A stretch of 64,000 bases of DNA, taken from NCBI GenBank assembly GCA_012521105.1, contig JAAYNA010000107.1:186001-250000 (forward strand). Reading direction: 5' to 3'. Source of the DNA: Clostridiaceae bacterium. Lineage in GTDB: Bacteria; Bacillota; Clostridia; DSM-8532. The notes beneath the pieces were generated by a model, which ran no database searches, was not told the origin of the DNA, and saw nothing but the letters and a program-made list of their open reading frames with translations. This document shows, one piece after another, positions 35,961 to 43,026 of the stretch. Made by a program: the position numbers and the translations under genes. Within the stretch, counting starts at the first letter, position 1. Every line of letters begins with the position of its first letter.

Positions 35961-37448
35961 ATGTCTAAAATCAAAAGGTTTTGTATATGTCTGTTGTCTT
36001 ATGCAGTCGTTTTTACAGTAATATTTGTAACGCCTGCTTACGCAGCCGGTGGGTACTCAGATTACATTAACAGTGTTATAGAAATGGTACAGGATCGCTA
36101 CTATAAGGATATACCTGAAGAAGAGCTGATAGAAGGGGTATTGCGTGGCATTTTTGATGTAATGGATGAATATACGGTTTTCTACAGCATGGATGAAGCA
36201 GACAGCTTTTTCAGTGCGATGGAAGGTAACTATCAGGGTATTGGTGTGGAATTAATGGAAACTTCAGAAGGGGCACTTATTACACGTGTATTTAGCAATT
36301 CTCCTGCTGAAGGTGCGGGCATCTTACCCGATGATATAATAGTAAAAGTTGATGGTCGGGATGTAAAAGGCTTCTCTACACAGGATATAGCTAATTTAAT
36401 CAGAGGTGATAAGGGTTCCTTTGTAGAAATTGGAGTTGTTCGGAATTTTTCTTCCGAGATACTTTACTTCAGCGTGGAAAGAAATGTTGTGAATCTAAGC
36501 CCTGTTACCTGGGTTATTTATGATGATGTTATGTACATAAAGCTCGAATCTTTCAGCAGCAATAGTTCTCACTATTTTGAACAGGCGTTAAAAGAAGCCG
36601 ATAGTAAAGAAATTAGAAAATTAATCCTTGATTTACGTAACAATTATGGTGGTGAAGTAGGCCAGGCAGTTAATATAGCCAGACTGCTTGTCAGAAAAGG
36701 CATCATTACAACCCTGGATTTTAAATCTGAAGAAAGCATGGACGCAGTTTACCGCTCATATCTTGCGAAACCAAGGTATGTAACTGCGGTGCTTGTAAAT
36801 GGTAATACTGCAAGCGCATCCGAAATCCTCGCAAGTGCTATCCAGGATTCGGGGGATGGGTTTTTAGTGGGAACAAAAACCTTTGGTAAGGGGGTTTTCC
36901 AAAATTTATACCCAATACTGAAACCAAGCGCATATGAAAGGTATAAAAAACTGTATGGGGAAAGTATTGTGGACGGCTATGAATGGATGAATAAGCACAA
37001 GGTTCAGGTCTATCAATCAGATATAATTGGATGGACTAAAATAACTACGGGCCATTACCTGACCAGAAACGGAAAAATGATTGATGGGGTTGGATTAAAC
37101 CCCGATTACCCTGTTGAGGATTATAAGCTTATTGAAGGTATAGACATTAACAGTATAAAACAACTTGAATCATCAGCTACTGTGGGATTAAATGGAGTGG
37201 GCAATGATGTTTTTAATGCTGAAAGAATACTGAAAGTTAAAGGATATGAAATTGATACCCCGGATAATATCCTTGATGCCAAAACAAGTAATGCTTTGAA
37301 AAAATACCAGGCAGAAAAGCAAATAAACGTAACCGGAGCATTGGATTACGCAACAAGAAAACATCTGAATGATGATCTCAATATGCTTCGCAATACAATA
37401 GACAGACCTTTTGCAAAGGCTATCGAGCTTTTAAAACTTTACAACTAA
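35961..37448 (+). CDS. ctpA: C-terminal processing protease (S41 family) with PDZ and peptidoglycan-binding domain
   Basis: A 495-residue exported protease. The signal peptide is about 1-29. A PDZ domain follows with NYQGIGVELME. The S41 core has NTASASEILASAIQD, with the nucleophilic Ser in ASASE, and GTKTFGKGVFQ with the catalytic Lys. A C-terminal PG_binding_1-like domain (about 420-480, LKKYQAEKQINVTGALDYAT) completes it. CtpA enzymes trim or degrade envelope proteins. It lies between an SLH protein and a DUF5711 protein in a consistent envelope cluster. Confidence 0.93.
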   Translation: MSKIKRFCICLLSYAVVFTVIFVTPAYAAGGYSDYINSVIEMVQDRYYKDIPEEELIEGVLRGIFDVMDEYTVFYSMDEADSFFSAMEGNYQGIGVELMETSEGALITRVFSNSPAEGAGILPDDIIVKVDGRDVKGFSTQDIANLIRGDKGSFVEIGVVRNFSSEILYFSVERNVVNLSPVTWVIYDDVMYIKLESFSSNSSHYFEQALKEADSKEIRKLILDLRNNYGGEVGQAVNIARLLVRKGIITTLDFKSEESMDAVYRSYLAKPRYVTAVLVNGNTASASEILASAIQDSGDGFLVGTKTFGKGVFQNLYPILKPSAYERYKKLYGESIVDGYEWMNKHKVQVYQSDIIGWTKITTGHYLTRNGKMIDGVGLNPDYPVEDYKLIEGIDINSIKQLESSATVGLNGVGNDVFNAERILKVKGYEIDTPDNILDAKTSNALKKYQAEKQINVTGALDYATRKHLNDDLNMLRNTIDRPFAKAIELLKLYN

Positions 37449-37473
37449 CTACATAAAATATGCTGAGGTACAA

Positions 37474-38631
37474 ATGACAAAAGAAAGAACAATAAAACCA
37501 AATCGAACAGGACTGAAGATATTTATTCTGATTAACTTAATAATCGTCATATTTTTTGCAGTATTGATTTCTATAAATGGAAATACCATTGAATTTAATT
37601 GGGAGGCCTTGAATCTTAGAAATTTGGTTGAGAACTTACAATCCGAAAGTTCCCAATATAAGACTGGAGCCTTTAGCCTTGCTGAACTTGATGTTTCTCA
37701 GACCGCAGAATATGACGGGAATTTGCTTGTGCTCACAAATTACGATATCCGACTGCTAAATCCAAACGGAGAAGAGATATGGTATTTTACTCATGATGTA
37801 AGGCATCCTGTTCTTAATATAAATGGGAAATGGATACTTGTCTATGAAAAGAACGGGAAGTCATACATGGTAATAAAAGATGGAAAAGTCGTTTTAGAGA
37901 ATAAGGCCGATGAGGAAATAGCATTTGGTGAAGTAACAGATAAGTACATATTATTTATTAATATAAGCAACAATGGTTACAAAAGGACTATAAATTTTAT
38001 TGCTCCCGAAACAGGTATAAATCTTGGTGCTCTTTATATTGACGATTATTATCCGTATTATGTAAAGACTTTTAATAATGATAATAGTTTTCTTCTTTAT
38101 GGTCTTGGCATGAATTCCACAAACGTATCTACCATTATACGAATATATGAAAGCACAGGTAAAACAACACCTGTAGCCAATGTTGAAATTGAAGGCCTGT
38201 ACCCTGTTATGCGTAATAATAACAGCAGTTACATCTTTGCCGGAGAAGATACGGTTTTCTGCTACGATAATAATTTGGATTTAATATGGTCCCATGGATA
38301 TACCGATAAAATTACCGCGGCGGGTTTATTTGAAAATAGCGGTACCATTGTTGCCTTAAATGGAGAGTCAAAAAGGATTAAATTCTATAACTCATCTGGA
38401 GAAGAGGTTAAAAGTGTTGAGTTGGAGAATAGTATACAAAATATTACAGTCTTCAAAAATACTGCTGCAGTAATATATGGTTCGAAGGTTCTTTTTTACG
38501 ATCCTTCTGGCAGGTTAATTGATCATGCATCTCTGCCGGGTATTAATGTTAGAGTGCATTTTCTTAATAGTGAACAGGTTTTCCTTGTAACCGAGCATGA
38601 GGCCATTCTCTATAATATTTCCAACAAATAA
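37474..38631 (+). CDS. DUF5711 family membrane-anchored beta-propeller-like protein
   Basis: A 385-residue protein with an N-terminal TM helix (about 15-36) and an extracytoplasmic domain of repeated short beta strands such as NYDIRLLNPNGEEIWYFTHD and NNLDLIWSHGY. This matches DUF5711, which looks like a beta-propeller. The role is unknown. It starts 25 bases after ctpA and is likely co-transcribed with it. Confidence 0.75.
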   Translation: MTKERTIKPNRTGLKIFILINLIIVIFFAVLISINGNTIEFNWEALNLRNLVENLQSESSQYKTGAFSLAELDVSQTAEYDGNLLVLTNYDIRLLNPNGEEIWYFTHDVRHPVLNINGKWILVYEKNGKSYMVIKDGKVVLENKADEEIAFGEVTDKYILFINISNNGYKRTINFIAPETGINLGALYIDDYYPYYVKTFNNDNSFLLYGLGMNSTNVSTIIRIYESTGKTTPVANVEIEGLYPVMRNNNSSYIFAGEDTVFCYDNNLDLIWSHGYTDKITAAGLFENSGTIVALNGESKRIKFYNSSGEEVKSVELENSIQNITVFKNTAAVIYGSKVLFYDPSGRLIDHASLPGINVRVHFLNSEQVFLVTEHEAILYNISNK

Positions 38632-38688
38632 AAGCATTTTTAAATTAAGCATAACCATATATATTATTATATGGATAGGTGTTTTTAT

Positions 38689-39618
38689 ATGATTTTAACT
38701 GTTACTTTGAACCCTGCGGTAGATAAAACCGTTTATATTGAAAATATGAAAATAGGGGAACTGAATAGAGTTAAGGCCATCAGAACAGATCCTGGCGGAA
38801 AGGGCATAAATGTATCCAAAGCCTTGTGTTCTTATGGTGTAGAGCAAAAGGCAACAGGTATTCTGGCTGGTATGAATGGAAGATACCTTTTGTCATTGCT
38901 TGAAAAATTTCATTTTCCTAAAGAGTTCTTAATGGTTTCAGGTGAAACCCGGGTTAATTTGAAAATTAAGGATGAAAAAACTAATTTAGTAACAGAAATA
39001 AACGAAACAGGGCCCTTAATTGCAAAAAGTAATACAGAAGAGTTTATAAAACTTTTGAAAGAACATTTGATAAAGTGTGATCTTATAGTTCTGTCAGGAA
39101 GCCTTCCGGATGGTATGCCATCTGATTTCTATGCACAGTGTATCAGACTGGCCTCCGATATGAAAGTCGCTTCTATTCTTGATGCTGATGGCGAAGCATT
39201 TAAGTTTGGTTGCAAAGCCCTTCCATATGCAATAAAGCCAAATCTGCACGAATTTGAACGCCTTACAGGCAAATCTTTTTCAAATTACCGTGAAATCCGG
39301 GATGAGATAAAAGTTATACATGAAACAGGTATAGAGCTTGTACTTGTTTCTCTTGGTAAAGAAGGCTCTGTTTTAAGCTACCGGAATAAGACCTATCATG
39401 CATCGACATTGCCTGTTCAGGTAAAGTCAACGGTAGCTTCTGGTGACTCAATGGTTGCAGCACTCGCTTATTGCATTAAAAAAGATATTCCTTTGGACGA
39501 AACTGCAAGAATAACCTCAGCTGCAGGATGTTTAACTGCAGCATTGGATGGTTCGGAAATGTCTGAATGGAAAGATATAAAAGATGTATATAAGAAAGTT
39601 TATATTGAAGAAATATAA
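38689..39618 (+). CDS. PfkB-family sugar-phosphate kinase (1-phosphofructokinase/tagatose-6-phosphate kinase type)
   Basis: A 309-residue kinase, ATG 38689 behind aggtg. MILTVTLNPAVDKTVYIE at the N-terminus and GSLPDGMP, then ASGDSMVA, with the catalytic Asp in the ASGDS motif, place it in the FruK/LacC branch. It would phosphorylate fructose-1-phosphate or tagatose-6-phosphate; no PTS gene is adjacent to decide which. It lies directly before manA, so both may serve hexose-phosphate metabolism. Confidence 0.88.
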   Translation: MILTVTLNPAVDKTVYIENMKIGELNRVKAIRTDPGGKGINVSKALCSYGVEQKATGILAGMNGRYLLSLLEKFHFPKEFLMVSGETRVNLKIKDEKTNLVTEINETGPLIAKSNTEEFIKLLKEHLIKCDLIVLSGSLPDGMPSDFYAQCIRLASDMKVASILDADGEAFKFGCKALPYAIKPNLHEFERLTGKSFSNYREIRDEIKVIHETGIELVLVSLGKEGSVLSYRNKTYHASTLPVQVKSTVASGDSMVAALAYCIKKDIPLDETARITSAAGCLTAALDGSEMSEWKDIKDVYKKVYIEEI

Positions 39619-39635
39619 AACAGGAGTTGATAGAG

Positions 39636-40688
39636 TTGTTATATCCGCTTAAATTTCACCCTGTATATAAGGATTACATTTGGGGAGGCAGGAATCTTTC
39701 GAAGTTTGGAAAACAGCTTCCTGAAGGAAAGGTTGCTGAAAGCTGGGAGTTAGCATGTCATCCTGATGGAATGAGTATTGTAAAAAACGGAATTTACGAA
39801 GGAAGAACACTTAAATCCATGGTTGAGGAATTTGGCGGTAAAATTATTGGCGATTTAGTAAAGAATGATGCAGGCTTTCCATTATTAATAAAGCTTATTG
39901 ACGCTAATGACAAACTGTCGGTGCAGGTTCATCCCGATGATGAATTTGCAAAAACTCATGAAGGTGATAACGGAAAGAATGAAATGTGGTACATCCTTGA
40001 AGCAGAGCCAGACGCAAAACTCATTTACGGGCTAAAACCCGGCGTTACGAAACAGGACTTTGAAAATGCAGTAAGGGAAAATAAACTGCAGGATTGCCTT
40101 AATTATATAAATGTAAAGGCAGGCGATTTTATTAATATTCCGGCAGGTCTGGTTCATGCCATTTGCGATGGAATTGTACTGACTGAAATTCAGCAGAATT
40201 CAAACGTTACATACAGGGTCTACGACTATAACAGAAAGGGTTCGGACGGAAAATTCAGGCCACTGCATATTGAAAAGGCAATGCAGGTTATTGATTTTAA
40301 TACCCGAAACAAAAAATATCCCTATGAGGGATTGGAATATGAAAAATCTGGAAATGCCTCATTGAAAATTTTAGTCGCGAATAGATATTTTTGTGTTGAG
40401 CTTTGTACAATTATGGGTAATATAAAGCAGGATACAGATTACAGACAATTTCATGCATATGTATGCATTAACGGTGAAGGGAAAATCAACTACGGTACAG
40501 GAAGTATAAGCTTATACAAAGGAGAAACCATTTTAATTCCTTCCTGTGTCGGAGAATATGAAATAGAAGGAAATATTTCGCTTTTAAAAACCTATGTACC
40601 AGAACTGAATAAAGACATATACAACAGGCTAATGAATATGGGATACGCAGATCGGGAAATAACAGAAAAAATAGCAGGACTTGTATAG
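39636..40688 (+). CDS. manA: Mannose-6-phosphate isomerase, class I
   Basis: A 350-residue zinc enzyme interconverting mannose-6-P and fructose-6-P. TTG 39636 is preferred because aggag lies at a good distance. Motifs are YKDYIWGGRNL, VQVHPDDEFAKTHEG with the zinc-binding Gln/His, and IPAGLVHAICDG. It follows the PfkB kinase by 17 bases. The length is in the normal range for the short bacterial class. Confidence 0.92.
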   Translation: MLYPLKFHPVYKDYIWGGRNLSKFGKQLPEGKVAESWELACHPDGMSIVKNGIYEGRTLKSMVEEFGGKIIGDLVKNDAGFPLLIKLIDANDKLSVQVHPDDEFAKTHEGDNGKNEMWYILEAEPDAKLIYGLKPGVTKQDFENAVRENKLQDCLNYINVKAGDFINIPAGLVHAICDGIVLTEIQQNSNVTYRVYDYNRKGSDGKFRPLHIEKAMQVIDFNTRNKKYPYEGLEYEKSGNASLKILVANRYFCVELCTIMGNIKQDTDYRQFHAYVCINGEGKINYGTGSISLYKGETILIPSCVGEYEIEGNISLLKTYVPELNKDIYNRLMNMGYADREITEKIAGLV

Positions 40689-40728
40689 TAGAGTCCTAAA
40701 TAATAACAGATACGGAAAGTCAGAACCA

Positions 40729-40758
40729 TTGAAAAATAAGGGTTTTTCGTGCTATAAT
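40729..40758 (+). promoter_or_regulatory. Promoter of the small HMA-like gene
   Basis: TTGAAA (40729-40734) and TATAAT (40753-40758) with an 18-base spacer, about 64 bases before the start codon. Confidence 0.68.
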
Positions 40759-40821
40759 AAGTTTTATTGCGGTATTTTTAGATAGTTGTCTAAATAAGTA
40801 AGTTTTTCAGAGGTGTTTACT

Positions 40822-41028
40822 ATGGAATCTCAATTAATACTAACGGTAAATGATATGACCGAAGATTGCGTGGAGGTGCTAAGGCAAGCACTAACAAGAA
40901 TTAACGGTGTGGAGAAAGTTATATTGAACGTTGAGAATAGCAAAATTTATATTGAATTTGATGATGAGAAAATTGGAGAACAGTTAATTAGAGAGACCAT
41001 TGAAGACGAAGGCTATGAAGTTAGGTAG
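40822..41028 (+). CDS. HMA-fold protein lacking the CxxC motif
   Basis: A 68-residue protein, ATG 40822 with the RBS agaggtg. The whole chain fits the heavy-metal-associated fold (betaalphabetabetaalphabeta), with VNDMTEDCVEVLRQALTRIN and the strand EKVILNVENSKIYIEF. The loop reads DMTEDC instead of GMTCxxC, so the two canonical metal-binding Cys are not in place. It therefore cannot bind copper in the usual way. It may be a decayed chaperone or a protein-interaction module. Confidence 0.8.
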   Translation: MESQLILTVNDMTEDCVEVLRQALTRINGVEKVILNVENSKIYIEFDDEKIGEQLIRETIEDEGYEVR

Positions 41029-41189
41029 CCTTCGTTTTCAGTTACTGCGTTTCAATACAAAATCGAAGTAAATTATAATAATATCTTTTCTGTATATCGT
41101 TCTGTAATCAAGAAAAAACAACATTTTTCAGAATTCAGAAAATAACTGTGAAATAGCTAAAAAAATATATATAACAAGGTAATAAGTAA

Positions 41190-41218
41190 TTGATATTTTT
41201 ATTTTATTAGGATATAAT
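41190..41218 (+). promoter_or_regulatory. Promoter upstream of the metal-ion riboswitch
   Basis: TTGATA (41190-41195), a 17-base spacer and TATAAT (41213-41218). Transcription would begin about 41225, just before the aptamer. Confidence 0.72.
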
Positions 41219-41227
41219 GTTGCATTG

Positions 41228-41335
41228 AAAGGTCTAAGGGAGTAGCTTGCAGATAACACTGTTTAGCTGATCGTCAGCACGATGCTTATGCGTCCGGTCA
41301 GTTAATCATATTTATATGAAAGCGAGACTTATACC
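41228..41335 (+). promoter_or_regulatory. yybP-ykoY-type metal-ion riboswitch candidate (Na+-type alternative)
   Basis: The leader holds GGTCTAAGGGAGTAGCTT near the 5' side and GCGAGACTTATACC at the 3' side. GGTCTAAG and CTTATACC pair as P1 (7 of 8), with the GGGAGTAGC and GCGAGAC blocks of the yybP-ykoY (Mn2+) class. An inner arm CTGATCG/CGGTCAG holds CGTCAGCA and the small hairpin GATGC TTAT GCGTC, resembling the second conserved loop. The P1 3' strand overlaps the terminator that follows. The downstream gene is a sodium-pump subunit, so a Na+-sensing class should be considered. Confidence 0.7.
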
Positions 41336-41360
41336 GAAACCCAAGTTTTGGTATTTTTTT
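41331..41360 (+). terminator. Riboswitch terminator before the OadB gene
   Basis: ATACCGAAAC, the loop CCAA and GTTTTGGTAT form a 10-bp stem ending in a run of T. Its left arm includes the last bases of the aptamer's P1, so the aptamer and the terminator cannot form together. Confidence 0.85.
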
Positions 41361-41393
41361 ATGTTAAATATTGCTTTTATGAGGTGTGTGTTT

Positions 41394-42656
41394 ATGGAAC
41401 AATTTGCACAATTATTTGAAGGCGTTTTGCTTTTTAAGTGGCAGTATCTGATTATGTATGCCATTGGCGGGGTATTGATTTACCTTGCGATTAAAAAGGA
41501 CTATGAGCCGATGCTTTTACTCCCTATTGGTTTTGGTGCTATTTTAGTTAACCTTCCTTTCAAAGCAATCTGGGAGTACGAACCCGTGCTGGATGAAACT
41601 GTTACAAAAATTGTTAATCAGTTCCCAGCATTAAAAGATTATTTTATAGAAAACCTGAACTATGTTTTTGAAAACGGACAGGCCTACAAAGTAGAACCAG
41701 GCGTATTGCAAATACTGTTTAATTCGGGTATTCTTACAGAGTTATTTCCATGTCTGATATTTGTAGCTGTTGGAGCCATGATTGATTTTTCGCCCCTGTT
41801 AAAAACTCCTAAAATGATTCTGTTTGGAGCTGCTGCTCAGTTTGGTATATTCTTTACTATCCTCGTGGCTCTTATAATGAACAAAATATTCCCCGGGTTA
41901 GGATTTGACTTAAAAGTTGCAGCATCAATTGGTATTATAGGTGCCGCAGACGGACCAACTTCCATATTTGTTGCATCCAAATTTGCAAAGCATTTAATTG
42001 GTCCCATATCTGTAGCCGCCTATTCCTACATGTCACTTGTACCAATTATTCAGCCGCCTGTAATAAAAGCGCTTACAACCAGAAAAGAACGTATGATCAG
42101 AATGGAATACAAAGATGTTAAGGTTTCTAAAATTGTTCTGATACTGTTCCCAATTTTTATAACCATTATTGCTGGAATTATTGCACCCAGCAGTGTAGCC
42201 CTCGTAGGTCTTTTAATGTTTGGTAATCTTATAAGAGAGTGCGGTGTTCTTGAGAGACTGTCCAAATCAGCACAAAACGAACTTTCTAATTTGGTTACAT
42301 TGCTACTTGGAATTACAATTGGATCAACAATGCATTATGAAAGCTTTTTAAGCCCAACAACGCTGATTATACTGTTAATGGGTCTTGTGGCATTTGTCTT
42401 CGATACCGCAGGTGGTGTTCTTTTGGCAAAACTGATGAATCTGTTTTCAAAAGAAAAGATCAACCCAATGGTAGGAGCTGCTGGAATTTCAGCATTCCCA
42501 ATGTCGGCAAGAATTGTTCAAAAAATGGCGACAAAAGAGGATCCACAAAACTTTATATTAATGCATGCAGTTGGGGCTAATGTTGCAGGACAGCTGGGTT
42601 CAATAGTAGCAGGCGGAATGGTACTTGCCCTTGTACCATGGTTATTGTCGTTATAA
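41394..42656 (+). CDS. oadB: Sodium ion-translocating decarboxylase beta subunit
   Basis: A 420-residue membrane protein, ATG 41394 with the RBS gaggtg. About nine to eleven TM helices, with the family signature GIIGAADGPTSIFVASKF and the region NLIRECGVLERLS. OadB/GcdB/MmdB subunits pump Na+ outward, driven by decarboxylation of a carboxybiotin group. The alpha (carboxyltransferase) and biotin subunits are not in the window, so the substrate is unknown. A short gamma-like subunit follows directly. The gene is preceded by a metal-ion-type riboswitch with a terminator. Confidence 0.92.
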   Translation: MEQFAQLFEGVLLFKWQYLIMYAIGGVLIYLAIKKDYEPMLLLPIGFGAILVNLPFKAIWEYEPVLDETVTKIVNQFPALKDYFIENLNYVFENGQAYKVEPGVLQILFNSGILTELFPCLIFVAVGAMIDFSPLLKTPKMILFGAAAQFGIFFTILVALIMNKIFPGLGFDLKVAASIGIIGAADGPTSIFVASKFAKHLIGPISVAAYSYMSLVPIIQPPVIKALTTRKERMIRMEYKDVKVSKIVLILFPIFITIIAGIIAPSSVALVGLLMFGNLIRECGVLERLSKSAQNELSNLVTLLLGITIGSTMHYESFLSPTTLIILLMGLVAFVFDTAGGVLLAKLMNLFSKEKINPMVGAAGISAFPMSARIVQKMATKEDPQNFILMHAVGANVAGQLGSIVAGGMVLALVPWLLSL

Positions 42657-42668
42657 GGAGTGATATAG

Positions 42669-42806
42669 ATGAGTGATATAGCTTTGGGATTAGAGCTGAT
42701 GAAATATGGACTTTTAGGTACTTTTTCTGTAATAGTGTTATTTTATCTTATGATTACAATTTTAATGAAAATTTTCCCTTACCGTAATGAGGAAAATGAT
42801 AACTAA
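42669..42806 (+). CDS. Short OadG-like gamma subunit
   Basis: A 45-residue protein starting 13 bases after the beta subunit stop, with the RBS aaggag. ELMKYGLLGTFSVIVLFYLM forms one TM helix, then a short charged tail. This matches the small single-TM gamma subunits of sodium-translocating decarboxylases. The tail is shorter than in classical OadG, which has a Zn-binding C-terminus not seen here. Strong co-transcription with oadB. Confidence 0.75.
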   Translation: MSDIALGLELMKYGLLGTFSVIVLFYLMITILMKIFPYRNEENDN

Positions 42807-42828
42807 TGAAAATATAAAATATATATCA

Positions 42829-42860
42829 AGGCAGTTATATAATATTAACTGCCTTTTTTT
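42829..42860 (+). terminator. Terminator of the oadB-oadG unit
   Basis: AGGCAGTTA and TAACTGCCT form a 9-bp stem followed by seven T residues. Confidence 0.9.
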
Positions 42861-43026
42861 ATTTAAACTTGTCAAATTCATGGTATATTTTGTTGTAATG
42901 TTGAAAGAATTAAAATTCAAACTATGATAGAATTTGTTATCAGATATATGGTAAGGATTACCACATAATGAAATATCGTAATGTTGAGAAATATGCTTTG
43001 AAGTTGATGGAGGTGTAAAAAAGGAA

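Noticed and set aside
42949-42963. Short inverted repeat TGGTAAGGATTACCA upstream of the GH3 gene
   Set aside because: It may be an operator, but one short copy without a known regulator nearby is too weak to call.
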